Under the pieces are notes generated by a model that saw only the letters and a program-made list of their open reading frames with translations, was not told where the DNA came from and did no database searches. DNA of 64,000 bases. Origin: Kiloniellaceae bacterium (GTDB lineage: Bacteria; Pseudomonadota; Alphaproteobacteria; Kiloniellales; J153). The stretch spans positions 311,106 through 375,105 of the forward strand of contig JAJFGJ010000036.1 in assembly GCA_021776175.1 (NCBI GenBank), read 5' to 3'. Below, piece after piece: positions 41,568-51,205 of this stretch; the first letter of the stretch is position 1; the number at the start of each line of letters is the position of its first letter. The translations under genes and the position numbers were made by a program.

Positions 41568-43577
41568 TTACATCCCCGCTTGTGAGGGCGTATCGGCTGA
41601 TGGTTTCCGCCAGCGTTGAATCGCGAAGGGTGCTAGACAAACCATCAACAAAATGCAGGCGGCTATCGTTTTCTCCAGGTTATTCCAAGGGATGAGCCCG
41701 CCGCCGGGGGTGGCCAATAGTAACCCAGAGAACAAAACCGCGCCGCGCAGGGGCCACTGCATAAAAGGCCGGCGCGTCAGATCGCCGACCCCGACCAAAT
41801 ACCCTTGCAGGGCGCTGGCTACCAGGACAATACCTGTAAGGGCGAAGGAAACTGTCAGAACGACATGATACCACGGCGCCTTTAGGATGAAGGCTGTATC
41901 CAAAACAAAAAAGAAGGGCACGAAGTATATTATGCTGCCCAAACGCATAGCTTCGAACCCGGTTCGTATAGCATTTGCATTGGCAATTGTCGCCGCCGCA
42001 TAGGCGCCTAGAGCCACCGGCGGCGTGATGTAGGACACCATGCCCCAATAGAAGATAAACAGATGCGCCGCCAAGGGATCGAGCCCTCCTTGCACCAGAG
42101 CGGGCGCGAGGACGATCGCGAGAAAAATATAGGCCGCGGTCACGGTCATGCCGATGCCCATGATGAAGCTCGTGAGCGCCCCCATGAACAGCAGCACGAT
42201 GGTATTGCCGCCAGCAAGAAACACTAGGTCGTTGACGAAGGTCCCGGCCATGCCTGTCACCGAAAGCGCGCCAACGATGAGGCCGACGCCTGCCAGAATC
42301 GCCGTGATCTCCGCCAGCAGCCTGCCCGTGCTAAGAACAAAATCTTTCAGCGCCGCCAGATCCCATCGTTGAGGAGATGTCGCCTGGTTAATGGCGATGA
42401 GTAGAACAGTCGCATAAAACGGCGCCAGCACCTCGCGCTTCAAATAGACCAGCATGACGATCAGCAAAATGAAAACGGCGATGAAATGCCAACCCTCGCG
42501 CAAGGTATCGCCGATGCGGGGCAACTCTTCACGCGGTAGACCTGGCATTTTGTTACGCGCCGCGTGGGCATCGATTTGCACGAACAGCGCGAAAAAATAC
42601 AACGCCGAGGGAATGATTGCCGCGATCGCGATCGTCACATAAGGAATTTCCAGAAACACGGCCATGATAAACGCGGTGGCGCCCATGATCGGGGGCATCA
42701 AAACACCGCCCGTCGATGCGCAAGCCTCAACGCCACCGGCATAGGATGGCCTAAAGCCCGTTCGTTTCATCGCCGGTATGGTCATGGCGCCCGTGGTCAG
42801 GACGTTGGAAATGACACTGCCGCTCATGGAGCCCATCAAGCCGCTGGCGAAAATCGCGACCTTGGCCGGGCCGCCACGGGCATGTCCCAGTAGCGCGAAT
42901 GCCAGACTGATAAAGAACGTGCCGCCCCCGGTTTTCTGCAAGGCGACGCCAAAGATCAAAAAGCCGATGACAAGATTGGCCAGGGCCCGCATGGGAATAC
43001 CCAAGACGCTCTCATTACTCATGATATGATAGGCCGCCGTGTCGCTGAGCGAACTCGAAAGGCCGGAAATCGGGCCCGGCATCTGGTCCGCGACCAAGGG
43101 ATAGAACGACACCAGCGCCACGACGATGAAAAGAGCGGTGCCTCCGGCGCGTCTCGTGGCCTCGAGCATGATAAACCAAAAGACGTAGCTAGGATAAATA
43201 ACATAGTCCGGCGCGCCGAATTCCCACCCCTTGTCGAGGATCTCCTGGTTTTTCAACATGAAGAACCCCGCGACCAGCAGGGTCGCGATGAACAACACCC
43301 AATCGTAGAGCGGAACCTTGTCCGGCGAGGCCCTCTTGGTCGCGGGAAGCATGATAAAGGTGAAAGAGACGAACAGGGCTATCAATGCATATTGATAGAG
43401 ATTGTCGAGAATCGTTCGGTCGATAAAGAAACCCAGATTGAAAAACTGGTTTACAGCGAGCGCGACACCCAGAAGGGTAAAGACTACGAAGCACGCCTGC
43501 CATGCGGAAGAAAGCCGGCGGTGACGGCTTGTTCCCGTCTCCGCCGGCTCATCGACTTTCGCGGACGTATCCGTCAC
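41568..43577 (-). CDS. TRAP transporter fused permease (TAXI type)
   Basis: Membrane protein of 669 residues that fuses the small (DctQ) and large (DctM) TRAP permease subunits, as in TAXI-type systems. About 17 membrane segments are seen. Conserved features include GGVLMPPIMGATAFIMA, SGSVISNVLTTGAMTIPAM and YWGMVSYITPPVALGAY. It uses a GTG start overlapping the stop of the binding-protein gene (GTGA), so the two are coupled. It imports carboxylates or similar compounds with sodium or protons. The acyl-CoA enzymes around it suggest that the substrate is an organic acid fed into beta-oxidation. Confidence 0.93.
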   Translation of the reverse strand: MTDTSAKVDEPAETGTSRHRRLSSAWQACFVVFTLLGVALAVNQFFNLGFFIDRTILDNLYQYALIALFVSFTFIMLPATKRASPDKVPLYDWVLFIATLLVAGFFMLKNQEILDKGWEFGAPDYVIYPSYVFWFIMLEATRRAGGTALFIVVALVSFYPLVADQMPGPISGLSSSLSDTAAYHIMSNESVLGIPMRALANLVIGFLIFGVALQKTGGGTFFISLAFALLGHARGGPAKVAIFASGLMGSMSGSVISNVLTTGAMTIPAMKRTGFRPSYAGGVEACASTGGVLMPPIMGATAFIMAVFLEIPYVTIAIAAIIPSALYFFALFVQIDAHAARNKMPGLPREELPRIGDTLREGWHFIAVFILLIVMLVYLKREVLAPFYATVLLIAINQATSPQRWDLAALKDFVLSTGRLLAEITAILAGVGLIVGALSVTGMAGTFVNDLVFLAGGNTIVLLFMGALTSFIMGIGMTVTAAYIFLAIVLAPALVQGGLDPLAAHLFIFYWGMVSYITPPVALGAYAAATIANANAIRTGFEAMRLGSIIYFVPFFFVLDTAFILKAPWYHVVLTVSFALTGIVLVASALQGYLVGVGDLTRRPFMQWPLRGAVLFSGLLLATPGGGLIPWNNLEKTIAACILLMVCLAPFAIQRWRKPSADTPSQAGM

Positions 43578-44725
43578 GGATTCATACCGGCTCCCTTAAG
43601 CGCGGCTTCGCGGACTTGCGACCACTTCTTCTTGTAAGCATCGTCGTCGGAAATATTCATGCCTGCCATGGTGGACCAGGCCGCGGCAAGTACATCTTGC
43701 CGCTTTATCAGGCCGTCATTGTGTTTCTGCATGGCATCGCTCCAGGCACCGATTTCCTTCCAGTATTTCACCGCCGCCTCATGATGGGGAACCGCCCAGG
43801 TAAAGGCCTGCCGATCGAGTGCCCAGCCGGATAGGGCCGGCATGGCGTCTTTGAAGTTTGGATACTCACTGTTAATCGCCTTGGTCAAGGAATAGACCAA
43901 GTCGTCCTTCTGATCCGCCATGGTAATCAGAATTGGATAGGGGTAACCCGCCCCTTCCAGTGGGCTTTCCTTGGAAATACCACCCGAGCCGATGGTGGCG
44001 GTGTGCTTTAGGAAATAGGGCGCGACTTTCTTTAGGCGGTCCCACCCCGCTGTATCGTCATGGGGCACTGACGGCCAGAAAATTCCTCTCGGGCTCGCTT
44101 CCATCTTTCTGGTCGGACCCGAGACCGTCGAAGCGAAGGCCGCATCGGCTTGGCCGTTGACCAACCCTTTCCATGACGCGCCATAGCCCGGAAACTCGAC
44201 CTTCTTCACGTCGCTCCAGGTCAGGCCGCCAAAGGCGAGCATGGCTTCCATGCCAATGTTGAGCGCATCGCTGCCGATCACATAAGCAACGCGTTTGCCC
44301 TTTAGATCGGCATAGGTATTGATATTCGCATCCTTAGCGGTGCCGACTTGAAGGTTAGCGTCCGACGACGCGGACATGAGCAACCTCAATTTCATCGGGC
44401 CCCATTCGCGGGCCGCGAACAAGGAAATGCCCTCGGAGGCAAAATAGGTCGCGCCGCCATTGGCGACGAACTGAACCTTGCCCTTACGCAGAGGCGTCAG
44501 CCGCGAAATATCGTTCTTGCCGGGGACGACGCGAAGACTAACGCCGTATTTGTCCTTCAAGGCCTTACCGATGGCGACGGCCTGATTGTAGCCGGTCGTG
44601 CCCGTATTATAGGCCGACCAGGCAAGGGTGGAGGGTAGCTTTACCTCGCCGGCGAAAACTTGTCCCACCGTCGCGCCGGTCAGGACCAGCGCCGCAGCGA
44701 TACCACTAAGAGTTCTGAGTTTCAT
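43574..44725 (-). CDS. TAXI-family TRAP solute receptor
   Basis: Periplasmic binding protein of 383 residues with a signal peptide (MKLRTLSGIAAALVLTG, cleavage near VFAGE). The TAXI family pattern is visible: AWSAYNTGTTGYNQAVAIGKALKD, FVANGGATYFASEG, DLKGKRVAYVIGSDALNIGMEA. It delivers its ligand to the fused permease encoded next. A divergent acyl-CoA synthetase gene begins within about 100 to 240 bases upstream. The ligand is unknown; receptors of this family bind glutamate-like or other carboxylates. Confidence 0.93.
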   Translation of the reverse strand: MKLRTLSGIAAALVLTGATVGQVFAGEVKLPSTLAWSAYNTGTTGYNQAVAIGKALKDKYGVSLRVVPGKNDISRLTPLRKGKVQFVANGGATYFASEGISLFAAREWGPMKLRLLMSASSDANLQVGTAKDANINTYADLKGKRVAYVIGSDALNIGMEAMLAFGGLTWSDVKKVEFPGYGASWKGLVNGQADAAFASTVSGPTRKMEASPRGIFWPSVPHDDTAGWDRLKKVAPYFLKHTATIGSGGISKESPLEGAGYPYPILITMADQKDDLVYSLTKAINSEYPNFKDAMPALSGWALDRQAFTWAVPHHEAAVKYWKEIGAWSDAMQKHNDGLIKRQDVLAAAWSTMAGMNISDDDAYKKKWSQVREAALKGAGMNP

Positions 44726-44822
44726 GGTCGTTAACTCCCTAACAGTTGCCTTTGATTCTTACCTTTTTCGCCATTTGTTGGCGTTGGCAGGCAGCTTGTG
44801 TTCTGCATAGCAGAATTAAGTT

Positions 44823-47099
44823 TTGCCTTTATTTTTTATCTATGTAAAGCAGTTCAGGGCTTCGTGCGGGTCGTCCACAGTGAATCTCGCGGGTGGAAAA
44901 TGGCTTAAAGACAGCACTTGGCGCCGCATTCGAAGTCAAGGCACGCACCCTTTGGCCGAGGTGGATTTGCAAAGAGATTCCCGCCCTCATGATCGCCATG
45001 ACGGATTGAGGCCACTGCTTGAGCCTGCGGCGGTTGCCATAATCGGTGCATCGGACGACGAGGCCCGCATCGGCGGGCGGCCGTTACGCTATATGCGCGA
45101 GGCCGGATTTAGCGGCTCGATCTACCCGGTCAATCCGAACCGCGAGACGGTTCAGGGCATAAAGGCATACCCCTCGATCCGCGAAGTACCGGAACCGGTC
45201 GATTGCGCCATAGTCGCGGTGCCGGCGAAAATCGTCGTCCAAACCCTCGAAGACTGCGCGGCCATGGGCGTGAAGTCGGCTATCGTGTTCAGCTCCGGCT
45301 TCGCCGAAGTCGGGGCGAAGGGCGAAGCGATGCAGATGCGGTTAAGCGCTATCGCCAAGCGTAGCGGCTTACGGATACTGGGGCCGAACTGCTTGGGGCT
45401 TTTAAGTTTCAAGTCCCGCTTCTTCGCGACCTTCTCAAGCACGGGAGACGGTGTTTATTTCGAACCCGGCCCCCTGGCCATTATCAGCCAGAGCGGCGCC
45501 TACGGCACCCACCTTTATGCCGTGGCGCGAAGCTGGGGACTGAGGGTCAGCCACGTCATTACCACCGGCAATGAATGCGATATCGACGTCGCCGAGTGCA
45601 TTGGCTGGGCGGCGGAGGCCGAGGAAGTAAAAATAATCGCCACCTATGCGGAAGGAATCAAGGACGGCCCGGCTCTCATCAAAAGTCTGGAGTTGGCCAG
45701 GGCCAACAAGAAGCCGGTCATTTTTATCAAAGTCGGCCGCAGCGAAGAAGGCGCGGCCGCGGCGGCCTCGCATACCGCCTCGCTTGCCGGGTCGGACGAA
45801 ATCTATGACGCGGTTTTCCGTCAGTACGGCGTGCACCGGGCCGATACGACCGAGGAAATGCTCGATATCGCCTATGCCTGCACTGCGGGTATCTACCCGA
45901 CAGGCAACAAGATCGGCCTGGTCACGATCTCCGGAGGCGTCGGGGTCCAGATGGCCGACTATGCCAACAAGTGCGGCCTGCACGTCGCCCCCATGCCGGA
46001 GGCGGCGCAGAAAAAACTAAAAGCCGCCCTGCCCTTTGCTTCGCCGCGTAACCCGGTCGACTGCACGGCCCAGATCTTCAACGACCTGAGCCTCCTGGGA
46101 ACCAACTTCACGATTATGCTCGATGAAGGCAAATACGATGTCGCGGTCGCGTTCTTTACCATCGCCGCCGCCTCGCCCTACATCGTCGAGCCGCTGCTGA
46201 AGGAACTAGATAGCTTGCGGGAGCGGTTCCCCGGCCGGCTCATCTTCCTATCCCTCATGGGACCGCCCGAGATTGTAGCGCGTTACCGGGACGCGGGGTA
46301 TCTGACCTTCGTGGATCCGTGCCGGGCGATTGCCACCGCCGCCGCGCTGGTCGGTTTCGGCGAGAGTTTCGCTGGAAAGGGAAAAACCATACCCGACGAT
46401 GCTCGCCCGGCCGAGGCTCTTCCTGTCCGGGCAATGAGCGAGTGGGATTCGCGTGAAGTACTGGTGTGCGCCGGAATTCCCGTTGTTGAAGCCAAGATCG
46501 CGAACAGCCCCAAAGAGGCGGCGGCGGCGGCGGCGGCTTTTGGCCGCCCTGTCGCCATGAAGATCAATGGTAGTGAATTTTCCCACAAGACCGAGATCGG
46601 CGGTGTCGAGCTTGATGTCGCCACACCGGATGATGCCCGCCGGCTTTACGGCCTGGTGCGAAACCGGGCCAAAGAACAGGCGCCCAGTGCCCAGCCCGAC
46701 GGCGTGATCGTGGCACCCATGATCGACGGCGGTGTAGAGACGATACTGGGTGTTCAGGTAGATCCGGTGTTCGGCCCCGCCGTCATGTTCGGTCTCGGCG
46801 GTGTGTTCGTCGAGGTGTTTCAGGACGTCGTGTTCCGCCTTGCTCCCTTCGGCCGGGATGAAGCCATGAAAATGATTTCGGGCATCAAGGGCGCCAAACT
46901 TTTACAGGGTGTGCGCGGCGGACCGCCGTCCGACGTAGACGCCCTGGCCGATGCTCTGGCCGCCTTGTCCCGTTTCGCGGCAAGTCACGCCGATACGCTC
47001 GACAGCGTCGATATCAATCCTTTTACGGTCTTACCTAAAGGCCAGGGTGCGGTGGCCTTGGACTGCCTGGTGGTGCCGAAAGGCCTCGAAGAACGCTAG
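44823..47099 (+). CDS. NDP-forming acyl-CoA synthetase family
   Basis: Fused alpha/beta acyl-CoA synthetase of the acetate-CoA ligase (ADP-forming) family. The first part has a CoA-binding fold (AVAIIGASDDEARIGGRPLRY), then ligase-CoA domains with GPNCLGLLS and the phosphohistidine region ASHTASLAGSD. The C-terminal third is an ATP-grasp domain (PVAMKINGSEFSHKTEIGGVEL; PVFGPAVMFGLGGVFVEVF). The true start is uncertain: 44823 gives the longest frame, but conserved sequence begins near residue 65, and a GTG at 44961 or TTG at 44967 after a GAGGTGG tract may be used. It would activate the imported acid to its CoA ester. The stop overlaps the converging IclR gene. Confidence 0.85.
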   Translation: MPLFFIYVKQFRASCGSSTVNLAGGKWLKDSTWRRIRSQGTHPLAEVDLQRDSRPHDRHDGLRPLLEPAAVAIIGASDDEARIGGRPLRYMREAGFSGSIYPVNPNRETVQGIKAYPSIREVPEPVDCAIVAVPAKIVVQTLEDCAAMGVKSAIVFSSGFAEVGAKGEAMQMRLSAIAKRSGLRILGPNCLGLLSFKSRFFATFSSTGDGVYFEPGPLAIISQSGAYGTHLYAVARSWGLRVSHVITTGNECDIDVAECIGWAAEAEEVKIIATYAEGIKDGPALIKSLELARANKKPVIFIKVGRSEEGAAAAASHTASLAGSDEIYDAVFRQYGVHRADTTEEMLDIAYACTAGIYPTGNKIGLVTISGGVGVQMADYANKCGLHVAPMPEAAQKKLKAALPFASPRNPVDCTAQIFNDLSLLGTNFTIMLDEGKYDVAVAFFTIAAASPYIVEPLLKELDSLRERFPGRLIFLSLMGPPEIVARYRDAGYLTFVDPCRAIATAAALVGFGESFAGKGKTIPDDARPAEALPVRAMSEWDSREVLVCAGIPVVEAKIANSPKEAAAAAAAFGRPVAMKINGSEFSHKTEIGGVELDVATPDDARRLYGLVRNRAKEQAPSAQPDGVIVAPMIDGGVETILGVQVDPVFGPAVMFGLGGVFVEVFQDVVFRLAPFGRDEAMKMISGIKGAKLLQGVRGGPPSDVDALADALAALSRFAASHADTLDSVDINPFTVLPKGQGAVALDCLVVPKGLEER

Positions 47100-47908
47100 T
47101 CGGCAGCGGTAATCTTCTTCGCCAGTTCGACGAGCCGTGGGCCGCACTCCTTTTCAAGCGCCTTACGAGACATCCTGAAAGCGGGGCCGCCGCAGATCAG
47201 GCCATAGACGTTTCTATCATGGGTGACGAGCGGGACCCCAACCGCGTTCACATCCGGCCGCCAATCGCCCACCGACATGCAAAAGCCCCGCTCCGCCACA
47301 TCGCGAACGGCCTTCTCCAAGCCCTTCTCGATCCTTGCGTGCTCCACCGCGCCTGCTGTGCTCTTCTTGACATGACCCATGAGGAAATCGCGTTCGCTCA
47401 CGGGCAGAGCGGCAAGCAGCGCCCGCCCCATGGCCGTCGTCGCCAGCGGGATACGGGTGCCGACATCAATCCTGAGCGTCACCGCCGCCGGTCCACGGCA
47501 GACTTCCAGATAAACCATGCTCATGCGATCGCGGGCGCCGAGGGCGACGGTCGCGTCCAGCTCATCGGACAGATCCTGCAAAAACGGCCGGGCGCGTTCG
47601 CGTATGTCGAGACCCGACAACATGGCATATCCGAGCGAGAGCACACCGGGGCCCAGTCGATAGGTTCCATACCTATCCGAGTAAGTCAGATATCCCAATT
47701 GCGTCAGGGTGTAGGTCAGCCGCGAGATCGTCGGCTTGGGTAAGCCCGTGCGCCGTGCGATCTCCAAATTTCCCAGGCTGACATCGCCCGGTTGAAAACC
47801 GCGAAGCACATCCAGACCGCGCGCCAAGGCGGTCACGAAGCGCCGGTCCTTGGTTTCGTCGTCCAGCGGGACGATGTTTTGCTCGGATATTTTCCGCATG
47901 GGTCTCAT
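47096..47908 (-). CDS. IclR-family transcriptional regulator
   Basis: Regulator of about 270 residues: an N-terminal winged helix-turn-helix (LGNLEIARRTGLPKPTISRLTYTLTQLGYL) and a C-terminal effector domain (SMVYLEVCRGPAAVTLRIDVGTRIPLATTAMGRALLAALP). Start taken at 47908; a second ATG follows at 47899. IclR proteins control catabolic genes for acids and aromatics by sensing an intermediate. It diverges from the acyl-CoA dehydrogenase at 48106 with about 197 bases between them, so that gene and the synthetase are the natural targets. Confidence 0.9.
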   Translation of the reverse strand: MRPMRKISEQNIVPLDDETKDRRFVTALARGLDVLRGFQPGDVSLGNLEIARRTGLPKPTISRLTYTLTQLGYLTYSDRYGTYRLGPGVLSLGYAMLSGLDIRERARPFLQDLSDELDATVALGARDRMSMVYLEVCRGPAAVTLRIDVGTRIPLATTAMGRALLAALPVSERDFLMGHVKKSTAGAVEHARIEKGLEKAVRDVAERGFCMSVGDWRPDVNAVGVPLVTHDRNVYGLICGGPAFRMSRKALEKECGPRLVELAKKITAAD

Positions 47909-48105
47909 GGTCTCACGCCAATCGGTAAACTCGTGCCTTTGCCACGATATGAAGCCCCGCATGGGCATGGTCATTGTGGCAGGCCTTGGGGCAAGCCTAT
48001 ACTCGCCAAGCTTTTCGTGGAACTTTATTCTGCAAAGCGAAATAGCTGGCGCTGGCGCAGCATGCCGTTTGACCGGCCTGAAAACCGATTGGAGGGATCG
48101 TCGGA

Positions 48106-49260
48106 ATGGCTTTGGACCAAGAAACATTCTCTCAGCTAACAGCCATGATCGCACGCTACGTCGAAGAACGGCTGATCCCGCTGGAAGCCGAGGTTTCGGA
48201 AATGGACCGGGTTCCGGACGCGATTGTCGAAGATATGCGTGAATTGGGCCTCTTCGGCTTGTCCATCCCCAAGGACTACGGCGGCCTGGGCCTGGATGTG
48301 GAGGAAGAAGTCCAGATTATTGTCGAGTTCGGCCACACATCCCCTGCCTTCCGCTCGGTTTTCGGTACCAATACGGGCATCGGCAGCCAGGGGATCGTGA
48401 TCGACGGAACCCAAGAGCAGAAACGCAAATACCTCCCCAAGCTGGCGAGCGGAGAAATCATCGGCTCCTTCGCGCTGACCGAACCGGACTCGGGCTCCGA
48501 TGCCGCTTCGCTACGCACCTCGGCCAGGATGGATGGCAATGAATATGTCCTCAACGGCACCAAGCGTTTCATCACCAACGCGCCGAATGCGGGTTTGTTC
48601 ACGGTAATGGCCCGCACCGATCCCGAGAAAAAGGGCGCCTCGGGAATTTCCGCGTTTCTGGTCGAAGCCGATTCGCGCGGCCTGAAACTTGGGCCGCCAT
48701 ACGAGAAAATGGGCCAGCAGGGCGCCCATGTGTGTGACGTGATCTTGGAGGACTGCCGGATACCCGCCGACGCTCTTATTGGCGGCGTGGAGGGCCAGGG
48801 TTTCAAGACCGCGATGAAGGTGCTGGATCGCGGCCGACTGACAATATCCGGCATGTGCGTCGGAAATGCGGAACGCTTAATCCGCGACAGTCTTCACTAT
48901 GCGGTGGAACGCAAACAGTTCGGCAAACCCATCGCCGAATTCCAGCTCGTGCAAGCCATGCTGGCTGACTGCGAGGCCGAGGCCTACGCGGCCAAATCCA
49001 TGGTGCTGGACGCGGCGCGGCGCAAGGATGCCGGCGAAAATGTCACCAAGCACGCCGCTATCTGCAAATATTATTGCTCCGAGATGGTGGGGCGCGTCGC
49101 CGACCGCGCGGTGCAGATCCACGGCGGCGCGGGCTATATCGCCGATTATGGAATTGAGCGATTCTACCGGGATGTCCGGCTCTACCGGCTTTACGAAGGC
49201 ACTTCGCAAATCCAGCAACTGATCATCGCCCGCGAGATGATTAAAGAAGCCGCGCGGTGA
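48106..49260 (+). CDS. acyl-CoA dehydrogenase
   Basis: FAD-dependent acyl-CoA dehydrogenase, 384 residues, the normal length. Signatures are GSFALTEPDSGSDAASLRTSA, NGTKRFITNAP, the RKQFGKPIAEFQLVQAMLAD helix and the C-terminal YEGTSQIQQLIIAREM with the catalytic glutamate in YEGTSQ. GGAGGG lies about 13 bases upstream of the ATG. It is distinct from the ACAD10/11-like enzyme at 33984 and closer to short/branched-chain or glutaryl-type dehydrogenases. It is divergent from the IclR regulator, which probably controls it. Confidence 0.94.
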   Translation: MALDQETFSQLTAMIARYVEERLIPLEAEVSEMDRVPDAIVEDMRELGLFGLSIPKDYGGLGLDVEEEVQIIVEFGHTSPAFRSVFGTNTGIGSQGIVIDGTQEQKRKYLPKLASGEIIGSFALTEPDSGSDAASLRTSARMDGNEYVLNGTKRFITNAPNAGLFTVMARTDPEKKGASGISAFLVEADSRGLKLGPPYEKMGQQGAHVCDVILEDCRIPADALIGGVEGQGFKTAMKVLDRGRLTISGMCVGNAERLIRDSLHYAVERKQFGKPIAEFQLVQAMLADCEAEAYAAKSMVLDAARRKDAGENVTKHAAICKYYCSEMVGRVADRAVQIHGGAGYIADYGIERFYRDVRLYRLYEGTSQIQQLIIAREMIKEAAR

Positions 49261-49384
49261 GCCGCCCTCCGCCTTGTCCCGCAGGTTCAAATCGGAGGCC
49301 CGCATTGGCCATGACTTGCATTCGCCGAGCGTACCGATCTAACGGCGGGGCGCCGACCGCCAAAATACTCGGCAGCCACCTGTG

Positions 49385-50902
49385 CTATGCGGTCATATAG
49401 GCATGCGCCGCCTTTAGCACGGTCGCGTCATTGAATTGCGCGCCGGTCAACATGAGCCCGACCGGCAGTCCCTGAACGTCACGGCAGGGAACCGAGATCG
49501 AGGGATGACCGGTGAGGTCGAAGGCCGCCGTGTTGCGGACCATATTGAGCGCCTGCGCGATGTGCTCGACACGATCTTCCTCGGGGGAGGCGGGCAACTT
49601 GTGCGCGGTCTGGGGCGTCGTTGGCATGAGCACCACATCGAACTCCTCGAACACCCTGTCGTAAGCCGCGGTGAGCACGCGCGACAGATTCTGAGCCCGT
49701 CCGTAAAACACACCGTCATAGTTCTCCCGCATGTAGTGACCTAGCAGGGTGCCGAGCTTGGCGGTCGGCGACAAGTCGCCGCCGTGAGTCTTGATCGCCC
49801 GGCACATGGCCGACATGAGCCGGGTATTGTACCAGCCCTTGTTCTGATACACGGCATGTCCGTGATAGAAGCTGTCGATGCCGCCCTCGATCGCGACGCA
49901 GTTCCAGATCGGGACGGTCTGGCGATGTTCGGGCACCGAGACTTTCTTTACCTTGGCCCCTAATTTCGCCAGGAATTTGGCCGCTTCGCGTACCGCCGTG
50001 TCGACTCTGGGCATGGATTCCGGCGTGCCGAAACCTTCCTCGATCACGGCGATCCGCAGACCCTTGATATCGCCGGTCAGCGCGGACGGATAATTGGGCA
50101 CGCGCACGCTGTCGGGCTGTCGCGGGTCGATGCAGCTGTCGTCCTTGCCGGCGATAACTTTCAGCATCAGGGCCACGTCCTCGACGGTCTTGGCCATGGG
50201 ACCAATGTGATCGATGGTGTGATCGAAGCCAACGATCCCCGTATAGGGGACCAAGCCGTGGGTGGGCTTCAGCCCCACGATCCCCGACCAGGACGCCGGA
50301 ATCCGGATCGATCCTCCTTGATCGCCGCCAAGCGCGATATCGACCAGACCCGTCGCCGGCGCGATGGCCGAGCCGCACGAGGAGCCGCCGGCGGCGTGCT
50401 TGGGGTTCGCCGGATTGAGGCCGGGGCCGTAGGCGCTGGTATGCCCGCCGCCGGAAAAGGCGAAATCGTCTGTGTTCAAAACCGCGGTGATGTGCCCACC
50501 GGCTTTGAGTATCCGGGTCACGACCGTGGCGTCGCTGTCGGGCACAAAGTCATATAGCAGCCGCGACCCGCAGGTCAGCGGGATGCCGGCCACGCTGATC
50601 GTATCCTTGGTGCCGATACGCTTGCCGCTGAGAGCCCCCTTGGCCGCGCCGGTTGCCTTGACATCGCAATAGCGCACGATGCCATTCAGCGGATCCTCGT
50701 CCGGTCCCGGTCTAGGCCCAGGAATCCTAACCGCTGGGATCACCTGCCGCACCGGGTCGGAATACTGGTCGAGTTCATCGTAGCCTTCCAGTACCGCGCG
50801 CGTCAGTTCGTAGAAGACCGCAAGTTCGTCTTCCGTCAGGTTGAGATGGTAGCGGTCACTAATGTCGATCAGGTCTTCGGATGAGGGTCGCCGCAAAGTC
50901 AT
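49385..50902 (-). CDS. amidase-signature-family amidase
   Basis: Amidase of 505 residues with the Ser-cisSer-Lys triad: lysine near residue 99 (RIGTKDTISVAG), the cis-serine near 174 (AAGGSSCGSA) and the nucleophile near 198 (DQGGSIRIPAS). The ATG at 50902 has GGAGG eight bases upstream; three extra upstream codons are possible. AS-family enzymes hydrolyse aliphatic or aryl amides, or serve as GatA; the divergence and lack of GatB/C argue against GatA. It stands apart from the amiE operon by the transporter and channel genes and may use larger amides. Confidence 0.88.
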   Translation of the reverse strand: MTLRRPSSEDLIDISDRYHLNLTEDELAVFYELTRAVLEGYDELDQYSDPVRQVIPAVRIPGPRPGPDEDPLNGIVRYCDVKATGAAKGALSGKRIGTKDTISVAGIPLTCGSRLLYDFVPDSDATVVTRILKAGGHITAVLNTDDFAFSGGGHTSAYGPGLNPANPKHAAGGSSCGSAIAPATGLVDIALGGDQGGSIRIPASWSGIVGLKPTHGLVPYTGIVGFDHTIDHIGPMAKTVEDVALMLKVIAGKDDSCIDPRQPDSVRVPNYPSALTGDIKGLRIAVIEEGFGTPESMPRVDTAVREAAKFLAKLGAKVKKVSVPEHRQTVPIWNCVAIEGGIDSFYHGHAVYQNKGWYNTRLMSAMCRAIKTHGGDLSPTAKLGTLLGHYMRENYDGVFYGRAQNLSRVLTAAYDRVFEEFDVVLMPTTPQTAHKLPASPEEDRVEHIAQALNMVRNTAAFDLTGHPSISVPCRDVQGLPVGLMLTGAQFNDATVLKAAHAYMTA

Positions 50903-51205
50903 GATAGCCTCCATCAGGTTATGGGTGAGCGCGCCCCTTCGGCGTAGCCACCGGGGTCGGCCGCGTTATAATTCTTTGAGGAGCTTAAGTGCTCGGATCG
51001 GAAGGAGCGCCATTGCCCCAAATAGAAGCGCGGAGCGAACTTCAAGAGCATTTCAACATTAAAGCGAAACAGGCGTGGTGAAATGCTCTAGGGCTCACGC
51101 AGCGCCTCTAACGGCCACCACCGGGCAACTGCTTGCCGATGTGGCGGAGGCGCGACCGGAGCCGTTCGTCCACCTTGAAACTTTATGGTAATTTTTTCCC
51201 CTGGT
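50903..51205. other. 303-base gap with one palindromic element
   Basis: No gene is apparent. It separates the two leftward genes (amidase and EamA transporter) and contains the inverted repeat at 51045-51089. Confidence 0.5.
51045..51089. repeat. palindromic REP-like element, AGAGCATTTCA/TGAAATGCTCT
   Basis: A perfect 11-base inverted repeat (51045-51055 and 51079-51089) encloses a 23-base loop containing TTAAAGCG. Elements with GAGCATTT/AAATGCTC ends and a short inside sequence are scattered in many alphaproteobacterial genomes. Only one copy lies in this window. An RNA hairpin with a role in transcript stability or termination is the alternative. Confidence 0.55.
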
